Shown here: positions 33,566 to 44,700 of the stretch, piece by piece
Layout: every line of letters starts with the position of its first letter
Numbering within the stretch: the stretch's first letter is position 1
NCBI RefSeq assembly: GCF_041146795.1
Contig: NC_135170.1
Coordinates: 1,210,326-1,274,325 of the forward strand
Reading direction: 5' to 3'
Length of the DNA stretch: 64,000 nucleotides
Source of the DNA: Maylandia zebra
Taxonomy: Eukaryota > Chordata > Actinopteri > Cichliformes > Cichlidae
The notes under the pieces: generated by a model
Seen by the model: the letters and a program-made list of their open reading frames with translations, nothing else
The model's database searches: none
Told to the model about the DNA's origin: nothing
Position numbers and translations under genes: made by a program

Positions 33566-35545
33566 AAATACATCACAAAATAAAGCCACATTCCCATGCT
33601 CTGAGATTCTTATGCACCTCCTCAACAATACATGGTAAGTTCATGTTTGCCTTATTATTATTATGTTATTTATTTTTTTTGGATGATGCAGAAGTTTAAT
33701 CTCCTTGACATTTTCTAATGCATATTTCATTTTTTATCAGTGACGTGTATGTGGCAGTGCAAGCATTGTGTTACCAGAGAGAGCAGCAGGTACAAATTAC
33801 TTCAACATTATAAACTACATCATCATTACGGAATAGGTCAACATTATCTGTGCATATATGTTAATTGTCCGTGCACATTTAAGACTTGGAGTGGACTGAA
33901 CACTCATGTCTATAAAGCTCATTCATCTCAGTTTACACAGACAGCTTCAAGTTCAGTAACTTTTAAATGTGAGTTATGTGACTGCAGTGACGTCTTCTCT
34001 GAGAGAGATTTTTTTGTCCATATTGGAACACATCTGCGAAGTAACGAGACAGTTAGTTGTGTGTTTCTTGGTTGCCCTTTCAAGACAAATATTTACAATA
34101 CATTTTATACACACAAGAGGAAGCATCATCCACACACACTTAAAGATTTTAAAGACAGGGTAGTTACACGTGTGGACCCAGTTCAAGTGATAGAGTCCTC
34201 TGATAACGTAAGGGCTAGCTGTTCTGAAGATGTATCCTATGGTGAATTTGAAAGTGAGTCAGTGACAGAATGTGATAATAGTGCTGTTGAAAATCAGCCC
34301 GAACTAATTGAACGGAAATTAGCAGTAATATTGTTGAAATTGGAACACATATTTCATGTTCCAGCAAAAGGATTAGATGAGTTCTTAGAGGAGTTAGTTT
34401 TTCTGTTGAGTTCAGCTAGTGTACCTCTGACAAAACGTACAATTAGAGAAATTTTTAAGAGCCTTAACCTCCATATTAGTCAGGCTGTTATTGAAGAGCT
34501 TGCAAATTCTGTATGTGTTTCTAACCCTGTGGCTAAAATATTGGGAAAGTGTGGCCCTCTTGCCACTCCTTATAAAAGAAAACTATACTACATACAAAAT
34601 TTTAGGGTTGTAGAGCCTGTTGAGTATTTTTTATCGATAGACCAAAGGAAGTCATTTCAGTACAAACGCTATATCAGAACCAGTCTATTTACCATGTGGC
34701 CTTTTGGACTCTTCCAAACTAAGTATTCCTTTTTCAAACTGCTGCCTAAAAGCTAAATATTGTCATTATGGATTCCCTTTTTTCTTAGGATGACACAATA
34801 CATGCAAGACGAGCATGCATCCTGAAGTCCTTGTGTGTCTACCTGAATGAAGACCATGAGAAACTTGTGAAGGAATATACGGTCAGTTACATTCACAAGT
34901 TGTTCTGTGTTATGTAATTTGCTCCAGGAGTTATGGGTAATTTCAATATATGAAATGGTAAAATGTGACACCACGTGTGAATAAAAGATATTGCAATTGG
35001 TCCTTGTTTTGTTTCATGTCAAATTTCTGAGGTGTGAAACCAGAGACATAGAATTTAGTAAATATATCAGCATATTCACGCTGATTGCTGAATTCCTTTA
35101 TTTTTTTCATATCTAGACTCAAACAAATGTATTATTGTATTTTACGTCACAGAACACTGAGGCCAACACTGAAGCCATGGAACAAACTGTGATGGGAGTG
35201 TATGTCATACATCAGGAGGGTGCGGAGCCTGGAGATGACCCAGAGAACATCGGTGTCCTGATTGAAGGCGTGGAGGTTCTCACTGGTTTGAGGAGCATTG
35301 CAATTGCTTGTGCTCTGTTATTTGGACTGATATACTGTCTGAACCTAAGCTACCCACCGGAGCTCAAATGCACTTTTGAAGTCTTGCAAAAGATTATCAT
35401 GAAGCTGGATGGACAGAGGTTGTCATCCAAGGCACAGTTTCTAAAAAAACAAGCTAATGGGGTGAATGAGCTTGAAACAGACTCAGGCAAGCCAGATATT
35501 TTTTTTCAAGGTTTTTGCAATGCAAATATGTGTTTACTGTTTTAA
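33566..35545 (+). pseudogene. C2H2 zinc-finger / SAMD3-like fish multicopy gene, middle missing
   Basis: The main exon starts after an acceptor at 33740, with ATG 33749 (MWQCKHC). It encodes four C2H2-type fingers: CKHC...H-H, CIYVNC...H-H, CELC...H-H and CVFLGC...H-H. A variable acidic linker and VEPVEYFLSIDQRKSFQY follow, with a stop at 34756. A candidate upstream exon is 33566-33634 (donor gtaagt). Exon 34789-34881 reads DDTIHARRACILKSLCVYLN. The exon from 35153 reads VMGVYVIHQEGAEPGDDPEN and LSYPPELKCTFEVLQKIIMK, the standard end of the fish SAMD3-like multicopy family. The long central part of that family is not present between 34700 and 34789, so it looks internally deleted. I do not know its function. 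A shortened product of about 335 residues remains open. Confidence 0.6.
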
Positions 35546-36586
35546 AGTTTAAAATTGTAAGTTATAAAATGTTCATATAAACTATGTGGTTTGCTCTGCG
35601 GCTATTATACAAAGATTGTTTGTTCATAACTTAAAGTCTTATACAGTTTAAGTGTAAACACTGATTTTTGCCAGATGGCAATTGTTACAAAGGCAAATGC
35701 ACACTGGTTTTCACAAATTGTTTGAGTGGAGCAGTTATACTCAAAATTGAATGTTTTCTCCACACGTTAAATAGCATAAAGTCACTATTAATGGATACAG
35801 CCTGATTAAATGGAGGACTAATGTATGCAAGCAACATAGTAATGTTGTAATATTATAGTAATGTTGAATGTTATGTCTGAGCTTTAAATTGTGTTAAAAT
35901 TCATATTGTTGTTTGCAATGCATATTTTACTACATTTTACGAAAGTTGCTTTGGGGATAATATTTTTTGTCTGCAAACTATTCAACAGACTTATTTCATT
36001 TTTATTATTAGGGTTATTTTATTGTATTTTTTCTTTCAGTCAGCATGTCTTGATCTGGAAGTTCTGTGGTCTTAGTATGAGATGGTTAAAGGGGAGAAAG
36101 CTAGGCTGAACTGGGATCCTGCCAACTGTTTTAAGAATGTTCAAGCAAAATAAAAGAGATGGTTTTGCAAGTTATCATTTATGTATGTTTCATTAATTTA
36201 ATTAAAAGTAATGTTTACATAAGCAATACAAACACTAACTGAAACATGATTGGTGTAAGTACTACAGACATAAATTACATTTGTTCATTCAACAAGATTA
36301 ACATTGGTGTAACAAACAAATATTTTACTAGTTCATGTAACAAGACTGACTTTTGATGTGCCAAAGTGTTTAAACAATATAACATGAATTTAAATTAATT
36401 AGACTAACTTGGTACAAACATGTTAACTGAATAAAAATCAAATTAACTGAATGTTAATGTTTAAATTATGTTACACTTACAAACATATTTAGTGTTGAAA
36501 CAACACAATCAAGATGGATTGATATAACATGATTTGTTTAGATGGAATATAGGTGGCAAGATGAAATTAAGTTCATCCAATGAATT
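35546..36586. other. 3' non-coding part of the 30271-36599 element
   Basis: AT-rich, with recurring 'aacatga' and 'gtaacaaac' type motifs toward the right terminus. A polyadenylation-like AATAAA lies near 36150. No gene. Confidence 0.45.
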
Positions 36587-36599
36587 ATTTTTTTGAGTG

Positions 36600-38222
36600 C
36601 AGTAGAGACAGAAACCATTCAGATCTGGGACCATCAGCTGACTGATGATGTCACACAGACTGTGTTTTTCAGGAACAGTGATTCTGATGTGAGCCTGCTA
36701 GCTGACAGCAGACCTGATGAAAGCACATGTTCACATCTGTGAGGACAGACTGGACTCTTTGACTGCACCTTGGTTCTCCTCAGAGGTCTGTACAGGAGCA
36801 TGTCCACCCCCACTGAAGATCTCAGTCACTGTGAAACATAGAAAGCTGCTTGTGTGGCCTCTGCCTCACATGTAGATACAGCTACAGGTTTCTCTGTCAG
36901 TCAGACTGAAACAGTGTCCTGATGCTGCATCATTCAGCTCTGTGCCCCAGTCAGCATCACTGGGAGCTACCAGTGTTTCTGCCCTTTTCCTGTAACACTA
37001 CACTCAGCACAGGCTCAGCTGGTATCCAGTGTTGGACTTTGGCTTCAGCTGCTGTGATAGATCCTCTAACATAGATCAGCTCTGCTACATGTTGTTAGAT
37101 AAGTGCAGCTGCTGTCATGTCCTGATGTTTCTCTGGCTCAGCAGCTTCTCCATCAGAGGTTCACATGGAGCTGATCCAGTATCTCCAGTAACTGTGTTCT
37201 GTGCCTCACTGGTTCATCCTTCTGTCTGTGTGACGTCAGTCAGATGTTGAAGTTAAACTCTGTAATCTTCACTGTGTCACAGAGTTCAGTGAGTCCCGTT
37301 ATTCACAGTATCAATCAGATCATCAGAGAACAGCTGATCAGCAATCAGTGGTGCCAACAGCGCCTCCTGTGGTGAGAGGATGCAATAATGCAATGTAGCA
37401 TTTTTCCACTCAACACTTGCAGTCATGGAAACTGTCTGTTGGATCTGTGTGACGTTGCTTTCTTGGTTAGAGTTCCTCACAAATGTCCAGATGATTCTTC
37501 TAATGAGGCGTCGACCATGTTTGCAGCTCTTTGGAAGAAAACGTCGCCCTTTGCCATCCTTACTTTTCTTTGACTTCTTCAAATGCAGCTGAACTCCAGC
37601 TGGTATTTTCTTGGACTTTGCAGCTGTTTCTGGTCATCAGTTCATTCCTGCAAACCTCTGAAGCTGAACAACAATGATGCTGCATTGCTGGCTGATCCCA
37701 AAAGGTTGATTCTGTTCATCTGGACGTTTTCAGAAACGTTTGCTCACTGATCAGGTGACTTCTTCAGTCTCAGCTGACTGCAGCTTTACAAGCTTACAAA
37801 CAGCACATTTGCACAATGACTGAAAGCAGCAGCACCTGATATATATGATACTAATATAATACATATACATATATAATCCATACTAATGATGAAGGAACTG
37901 AGCTCACAGTCCATTGTTCATTCAGTGAACTACTCAGTTTATTTTGGGCCTCAGAAATGCTCACTCTGTTTGTACATCACTGTCAGCAATAGACTCATTC
38001 TGCTGTGTGGACAGGAACACATGTGACATCACTTCCTGTTTGTTTGTGACTGAAGAGGAAGAAGTTTACAAGGAATCATTTAGAAGAGTTTCAAACATCA
38101 ACTGATTGAATCCATGAATCTGAAAACGTGTTTGTGAGTGAAAGAGACAGACATGTACAGACTGAACTATCTGTTCAACAGTCAGAGTGTTTCTGTAACA
38201 GGAGACACTCTTTACACTCCAC
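36600..38222. other. 3' flank of NLR gene B, no gene recognised
   Basis: Includes a repeat fragment at about 37705-37790 ('ttctgttcatctggacgttt', 'gtgacttcttcagtctcagc') of a dispersed fish retroelement tail. A 98-residue minus-strand frame at 37286-37582 has no domain I can name. The segment next to 38223 is presumably the 3' UTR of NLR gene B. Confidence 0.4.
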
Positions 38223-38770
38223 TCAGCACAGGGACACTGAGGAACCAGGAGACCAGGGACTGAACCAAAACCCAGGATAAAGAGTTTGAGTGAATGTGGT
38301 GTTGAAGGTGTGGAGGTGGATCAGAGTGTCAGAGGAGACTCTGTAGAAGGACAGAGTGCCAGCAGGACAGTCCACATACACTGCTGCTCTGTTAGAGACA
38401 GAGGAGGAGGAGGAGGAGGAGGAGGAGATGGATGTTTTTATTCTATTGTGCCAGACATAACCAGGACCATCATCAGTGCACCACAGACTCCAGGACTGAT
38501 CATTCCATCCAAACCAACAGTCATAGCTGCGTCCTTTCCTTCTGATGCTTCTGTAACTCACTGATATATAAACGTGTCCTCTCCACTCGACCTCCCAGTA
38601 ACAGCGACCAGTCAGACCATTTCTACACAGCAGCTGATAAACATCATCAAATCTGTCTAGATCATCAGGATATGACTGAACCTCCTCCACATGTGTCACC
38701 TTGCTGTTGTTGTCAGACAGTTGGAGCTCTGTGTTCACTGTGTTTGTGTCGATTGTGAGTTGACAGGAAT
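38223..38770 (-). CDS. PRY/SPRY (B30.2) last exon of NLR gene B
   Basis: Acceptor tctctccatcag; first residues [12 protein letters not shown] (PRY). Then [20 protein letters not shown], the SPRY core [19 protein letters not shown] and WSLWCTDD. A serine run follows, then [20 protein letters not shown] and LYPGFWF before TGA at 38223-38225. The length (182 codons) is standard for fish NLR B30.2 exons. The serine run is encoded by a (GGA)n microsatellite on the plus strand at 38401-38427 and is longer than I would expect for the family. The domain is thought to bind ligands or partners. Confidence 0.93.
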
Positions 38771-41700
38771 CTGATGGAGAGAACAAACACAATCCAGCTG
38801 CAGTTATTGATCCATCATCTGTTCATTGATTGACACTTTGATGATGACTCCTGACATGATGAAGATGGTTGAATGTGTGCTGCTTTGTTTTCATGAATCC
38901 CATTAAAAACACACTTACACTTCCTCAGACCTGGTCTCAACCATCGGACTCCAGCAGGCTCCACCCTGAAAGGAGGAGGGGGGTCAGAGCAGCACAGTCA
39001 GCATGCACACATGGACATTACATGGCTCTCACACACACACTGTTACACACTGAGCTCAAAGCTCGGCTCCACTGTTTTATTCAAAGAAATCTACATTTAT
39101 TTATCAGCACATTTAAAAACAGCTTGAGCCAAAGTGCTGCACAGAGTAGAGAGAAAATAGGAAACATACACAGTAATGACTATAAAGACTGGTCAGGATT
39201 GAAAGCTACAGAGTACAAATGTGTTTCCAACCGGCTTTTAAAAATGTCCAGTGTTGGTGACGACCTGATGTGAAGGGCGACTGTTCCAGAGTTTGGCTGC
39301 AGCCATCGATAAAGCTCACCTCTGTTTTTACGTCTAGTTCTGGTCAGAAGCTGCTTATCTGCAGACCTGAGGGCTCCACTTGGATTCTTTTGTTAAAGAG
39401 AGATAAGATGGAGCCAATCCATTCACAGATTTAAAGACAACCAGATCTGGAAGTGGATTCTACCACGTACTGGTAACCAGTGGAAAAAGCTGCTGATGGG
39501 TCGTCTAGCACAGACCCACCGCTGGAACCAGACAATTGATGAGGGAGAGAACTGTGACAGCGCCGTTCCTTCACTTGACCTCAGTCGCTCTCGTCTGCTC
39601 CCTCGTAACACTGCTCTTTATTGAGCTTACATGAATATGCACAAGTTCATTATGACGTCTTACACAGGTATGAACAAAGAGTACCAGTCTGTGCATAGTG
39701 TGTGTGTGTGTGTGTCTGTGTCTGTGTCTGTGTGTGTCTGTGTGTGTGTCTGTGTCTGTGTGTCTGTGTGTGTCTGTGTGTGTGTGTCTGTGTGTGTCTG
39801 TGTCTGTGTGTCTGTGTGTGTCTGTGTGTGTGTCTGTGTGTGTGTCTGTGTCTGTGTGTCTGTGTCTGTGTGTGTCTGTGTGTGTCTGTGTCTGTGTGTG
39901 TGTGTCTGTGTCTGTGTGTGTCTGTGTCTGTGTGTGTGTGTCTGTGTGTGTCTGTGTGTGTCTGTGTGTGTCTGTGTCTGTGTGTGTCTGTGTGTGTCTG
40001 TGTCTGTGTGTGTGTGTCTGTGTCTGTGTCTGTGTGTGTGTGTGTGTGTCTGTGTGTGTGTCTGTGTCTGTGTGTGTGTCTGTGTCTGTGTGTGTCTGTG
40101 TGTGTCTGTGTCTGTGTGTGTGTGTCTGTGTGTGTCTGTGTCTGTGTGAGTGTGTGTGTCTGTGTGTGTGTTCCAGATGTGACCCTGTGACCCCAAAGCT
40201 GGTGCTAAGAGTCCAGCGGTCCCCCTAACAAAGGGCTCTTATACTTAACCAGACACAGAGTAGGTGTCCTCCTACACCAGGGGTCTCAAACTCGCGGCCC
40301 GCGGGCCAATTGCGGCCTGCCGGACGATAGTTTTTGGCCCCACCTTAATATGAAAATGTAATGTTAGTTTGATAATGTATGACACTTTACAGTGTTGTGG
40401 GCGGAGCTGAATTAACCCACCAATCAGGGTGGGATATGGATCTCAGGGGACACCAGCCGGGCTTGATGCAAGCAGGGAAACATTTCTCAATGAGTCAAAG
40501 TTCCAGCAGCGTTGCCCTGGAGTCTTTCTTTCTTTCCTGTGCCTGGCTGGCTTCCTCCTTTCTATTGGGCAAACGCCGACATTCGCCCCAGCGCGCTGCG
40601 TTCACAACACTTCAAAAAAAGTTGTTTTTTAAGTTGCTGCCCAGCGGGACATTATACGTATATAGATTTATACACACGTCAGTGGGATTTAAAGTTATTT
40701 TTCCACAGAGAGAGATCTCATATTAACTCTCACAGTGATGCGTAGGCGGCGGGATAAAAGAAAAGTCATGAACTCAATGCAGCCCAATTTAGTCTGCAGT
40801 CACATAGCGACACCTGTTCATCGGCAACAACAGTCCCCGGTAACCCGGACTAATTATAGGGTCGCACCGTAATTTGTGGCTCCATGTTTTTATTTGCATC
40901 ACTGCGTTTGCATTGCAGCAAACATGAACATTACATATATTTCAATATAATGTAAAAGCAGTCAAAACAACTAACATCAGAAACAGCTGATGTTATTTGT
41001 TATATGTCACGGTGTCATTTCCGCTTCTTTCTCCTGTAACAACAGCCTGGCGCCGTGAGCAGTCGCCTTTTTTGCGCTCGCTATCCCTGCACTTTCTACC
41101 ATCTGCAAACGCCACGGTGTTCGTGTCGTCATGAAAGACATGAACATCGAGCGTAAAAACAAAGGAGACTGCTACCGGCTTTTTATCTGCCGATCGCCGT
41201 GCTACGGTTGCAAGAAAAAGAAGCAGAAATGACGTTCTCTACGCGTTGAGACGTTCCCCGTCCGTCGGCTAAACGCTTGATTGAAACTTCAATGCGACAG
41301 TGACACCAAGTAGAATTATAAATGTCACATAGCACCAAACATGTCTTTTTCAAAGCCTGCGGTGAAGAGAAAGGTTGGTGATGAGCACCGACAATTTCAG
41401 GAAAAGTGGGAAATGCAATATTTCTTTGTTGAGCACAGGGGCACCCCGACCTGTCTCATTTGCACAGAGAAAGTTGCGCTGCACAAGGAATACAATTTGA
41501 AACGTCATTACACAACTAGACATGCTGAGCTGGATGCAAAATACCAGGAAGACGAGAGAGCGAACCGGGTTGCCAGTCTTAAAACAGATCTACTGAGGCA
41601 GCAAGATTTCTCCAAGAAAGCAACCAAAGAGAATAATGCAGCAGTCGGAGCCACGTGGTTAGTGAGATGATTGCTAAAGCAGGGAAGCCATTCACAGAAG

Positions 41701-44700
41701 GTGCATTTGTCTAAAAGTGCATATTGCAGGCTGCAAATATAGTCTGTCCGGGAAAGAAAGGTCAGTTTAGCAACATCAGCCTTTCTGCCAACACCGCAGC
41801 AGATCGCATTTCTGACCTGTCAAGTGACATTTATGACCAACTGTGTGAGAAAGCCAAATGTTTCAGTGTATACTCAGTCGCTCTTGATGAGACCACAGAC
41901 ATCACCGACACTGCCCAGCTCCCAATGTATGTCCGTGGTGTTGATGACAGTTTTGAAGTGATGGAGGAGCTGCTCACAGTAATTCCAATGCATGGCCAGA
42001 CCACCGCTCAGCAGATATTTACAAGCTGTGTGATGCCATTGAGAATGTTGGTTTGCCATGGAAGAGGTTTGTTGGAATAACAACAGATGGAGCGCCATCA
42101 ATGACAGGGAGGAAACATGGACTGGTGGCACAAAACAAACTGGAAGAGGAAGGCGTGGAGGAGGCCATTGCTCTGCACTGCATCATCCATCAGCAGGTCC
42201 TTTGCAGCAAATGCCTGAAGTTTGACAATGTGATGTCTATTGTTGTGAAATGCATCAACCAAATCAGATCCAGGGGCTTAAAGCACCGAAGGTTCTGTGC
42301 TTTTCTAGAGGAAATGGAGTCAGAATATGGGGATGTGCTCGACTTCACTGAGGTACGTTGGCTCAGCAGGGGAAATGTATTAAAGAGACTTTTTGAGTTG
42401 AGAGCAGAAGTGAAGCCTTCATGGAGAAGGATGGAGTTAGTGTTCCTGTGCTAACTGATCCCAAAATGGCTCATGGACTCAGCTTTTCTTGTTGATATGA
42501 CACATGAGCTTAATGTACTGAACAAGACGTTACAAGGCCAGGGGCAACTTGTCAGTGCTGCCTATGACAACGTGAGAGCATTCTCCACAAAACTGGCGCT
42601 CTGGAAAGCTCAGCTCTCTCAGACAAACCTTTGCCATTTCCCAGCATGCAAGGCACTCGTGGATGCAGGCACACCATTCAGTGCTGACGAGTATGTTGAT
42701 GTCATTTTGAGGCTACAGGAGGAATTTGATCACAGATTTGCTGACTTCAAGACACACAGAGCCACCTTTCACATTTTTGCGGACCCCTTCTCCTTTGATG
42801 TGCAAGATGCCCCTTCTGTGCTTCAAATGGAGCTCATTGAGCTGCAGTGCAACTCTGAACTCAAAGCAAAGTTCAGGGAGGTGAGTGGAAAAGAAGACAA
42901 GCTTGGACAATTTTTGAGAGAATTGAGCCCTAGTTTCCCTCGGCTTTCCCGAATGTTCAAGTGGACCATGTGCCTTTTTGGTAGCACATACTTGTGCCAA
43001 AAGCTCTTCTCCACTTTGAACTTCAATAAGTCCAAGTACAGGTCCAGACTTACGGATGATCATCTTCAAGACATACTGAGGGCCGCAACTGCTTCCTCCC
43101 TCAGGCCAAATCTGGCTCGGCTATGCGAGAGGAAACGCTGCCAGGTCTCTAGCAGCAAGGAGTAGGCAAGAGAAGCCATGTTCAGAAGAACAGTTCATTT
43201 TCTACAGTGTTCCATTCATGTTCAGAAGAAGGTTATAGAACTGTTAATACAGACATTTCAATCTAAACACAGCAGATATAGAAGACTGAAAGATACACAC
43301 AAGTTCACTGACTAAAAATATCTTATTATTGTTTTATTTATGTTTTACAGATTGATTTATTTTCTTATTAATTCTTAATTTGTTTATTTATTTTTCATAT
43401 TTTGTGTTAAAAAATAAAAATAAAGAGATTTGAGAGGATTGGAATTTTTTTAACCATGCCTTTCTTGTGTAAAACCTAATGCGGCCCAGCCTCACCCAGA
43501 CTCTGCCTGCAGCGGCCCCCAGCTAAATTGAGTTTGAGACCCCTGTCCTACACCATAAATCAGTAAGAGAGGGTACGACCTCTCTCATGGCCCCAAGTGG
43601 TGTGTGCATGCCAGAGCACTCTGGAAGGCACACAGAGTCTTTACAGACTACTAAGGATCAAACCTCTATCATTATGCAATCGATTATACAACTCTAAGCA
43701 TATATGAGTAAATATTTCTAAGCATAAATGACAATCAACAATATAAACCTTACAGCTGGTTTTAATAACAGAATTCATTTGTTTCTCAAACGAGAAAGAG
43801 CTATCGAGAAACACTCCTAAATCTTTAGTTCTGAACTTTTCCAGTGGGCCAAGGTCAACATTATCTGCTAATGCTAAATAGGCTGCCGTTATTAACTAAT
43901 GCTAATTTGATGTGAATTAGCATTATGCACTAATGCTAACACTTTTTAACAATGTGAGTAGCTAATGCTAACACTATTTCCCTTAACTTTATAACATTGT
44001 GAACGGCTAATGCTAACACTCTTTTCCCTAGCATTACAACATCTGAGCTGCTAATGCTAAGTAGGCCGCCATTAGCACCTACGTCTATCCATCCATCCAT
44101 CCATTCGCTTCCGCTTATCCTTTTCAGGGTCGCGGGGGGCGCTGGAGCCTATCCCAGCTGTCATAGGGCGAAAGGCGGGGTACACCCTGGACAGGTCGCC
44201 AGTCTGTCGCAGGGCTAACACACAGGGACAGACAACCATTCACACTCACATTCACTCGCACATTCACACCTAGTGGCAATTTGGATTATCCAATTAACCT
44301 ATCCCCACAAGCTGCATGTCTTTGGACGGTGGGAGGAAGCCGGAGTACCCGGAGGGAACCCACGCAAACACGGGGAGAACATGCAAACTCCACACAGAAA
44401 GACCCCGGCCTGATGGTGGAATTGAACTCAGGACCTTCTTGCTGTGCGGCAACAGTGCTAACCATCGTGCCACCGTGCTGCCCACCTACGTCTAATTTAA
44501 GGCAAATACGCATTAGAACCTAATGCTCATATCGTTTTCCTTTGCTTTATAGCAATGTGAGCAGCTACTGCTAAATAGCATTAGCTAATAACAGCAGTCT
44601 AATTTAATGCAAGTTAGCATCATTTGCATTATAACGATGTGAGGAGTTAATGCTAAGTATGCTGCCATTAGTGGCTAATTCTAATTAGGGGTGAATAATT

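Larger units (their letters stand above)
30271..36599 (+). mobile_element. 6.3-kb element with 13-bp terminal inverted repeats carrying a C2H2/SAMD3-like gene
   Basis: CACTCAAAAAAAT at 30271-30283 is perfectly inverted at 36587-36599, and both sides have AT-rich subterminal sequence with 'gttcat.caatga' in common. Inside, on the plus strand, are a GC-rich leader with a donor at 30550 (gtgag|gtaagt), further candidate non-coding exons, and the gene remnant at 33566-35545. Two other transposons are nested in it (30611-32140, 32831-33479). I see no unambiguous target-site duplication and no transposase of its own, so the class is open. The paired termini could be coincidental in part. Confidence 0.55.

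Noticed and set aside
33740-33748. GTG as start of the zinc-finger frame
   Set aside because: An AG acceptor ends at 33740 and an ATG follows at 33749, so the frame is read as a spliced exon, not a GTG start.
37286-37582. 98-residue basic minus-strand frame
   Set aside because: Low-complexity Lys/Arg start, no domain, no splice context; not supported as a gene.
39631-40228. Long open frames of Cys/Val/Ser or Thr/His on both strands
   Set aside because: They are translations of the TG/TGTC microsatellite; period-2 repeats stay open in several frames.
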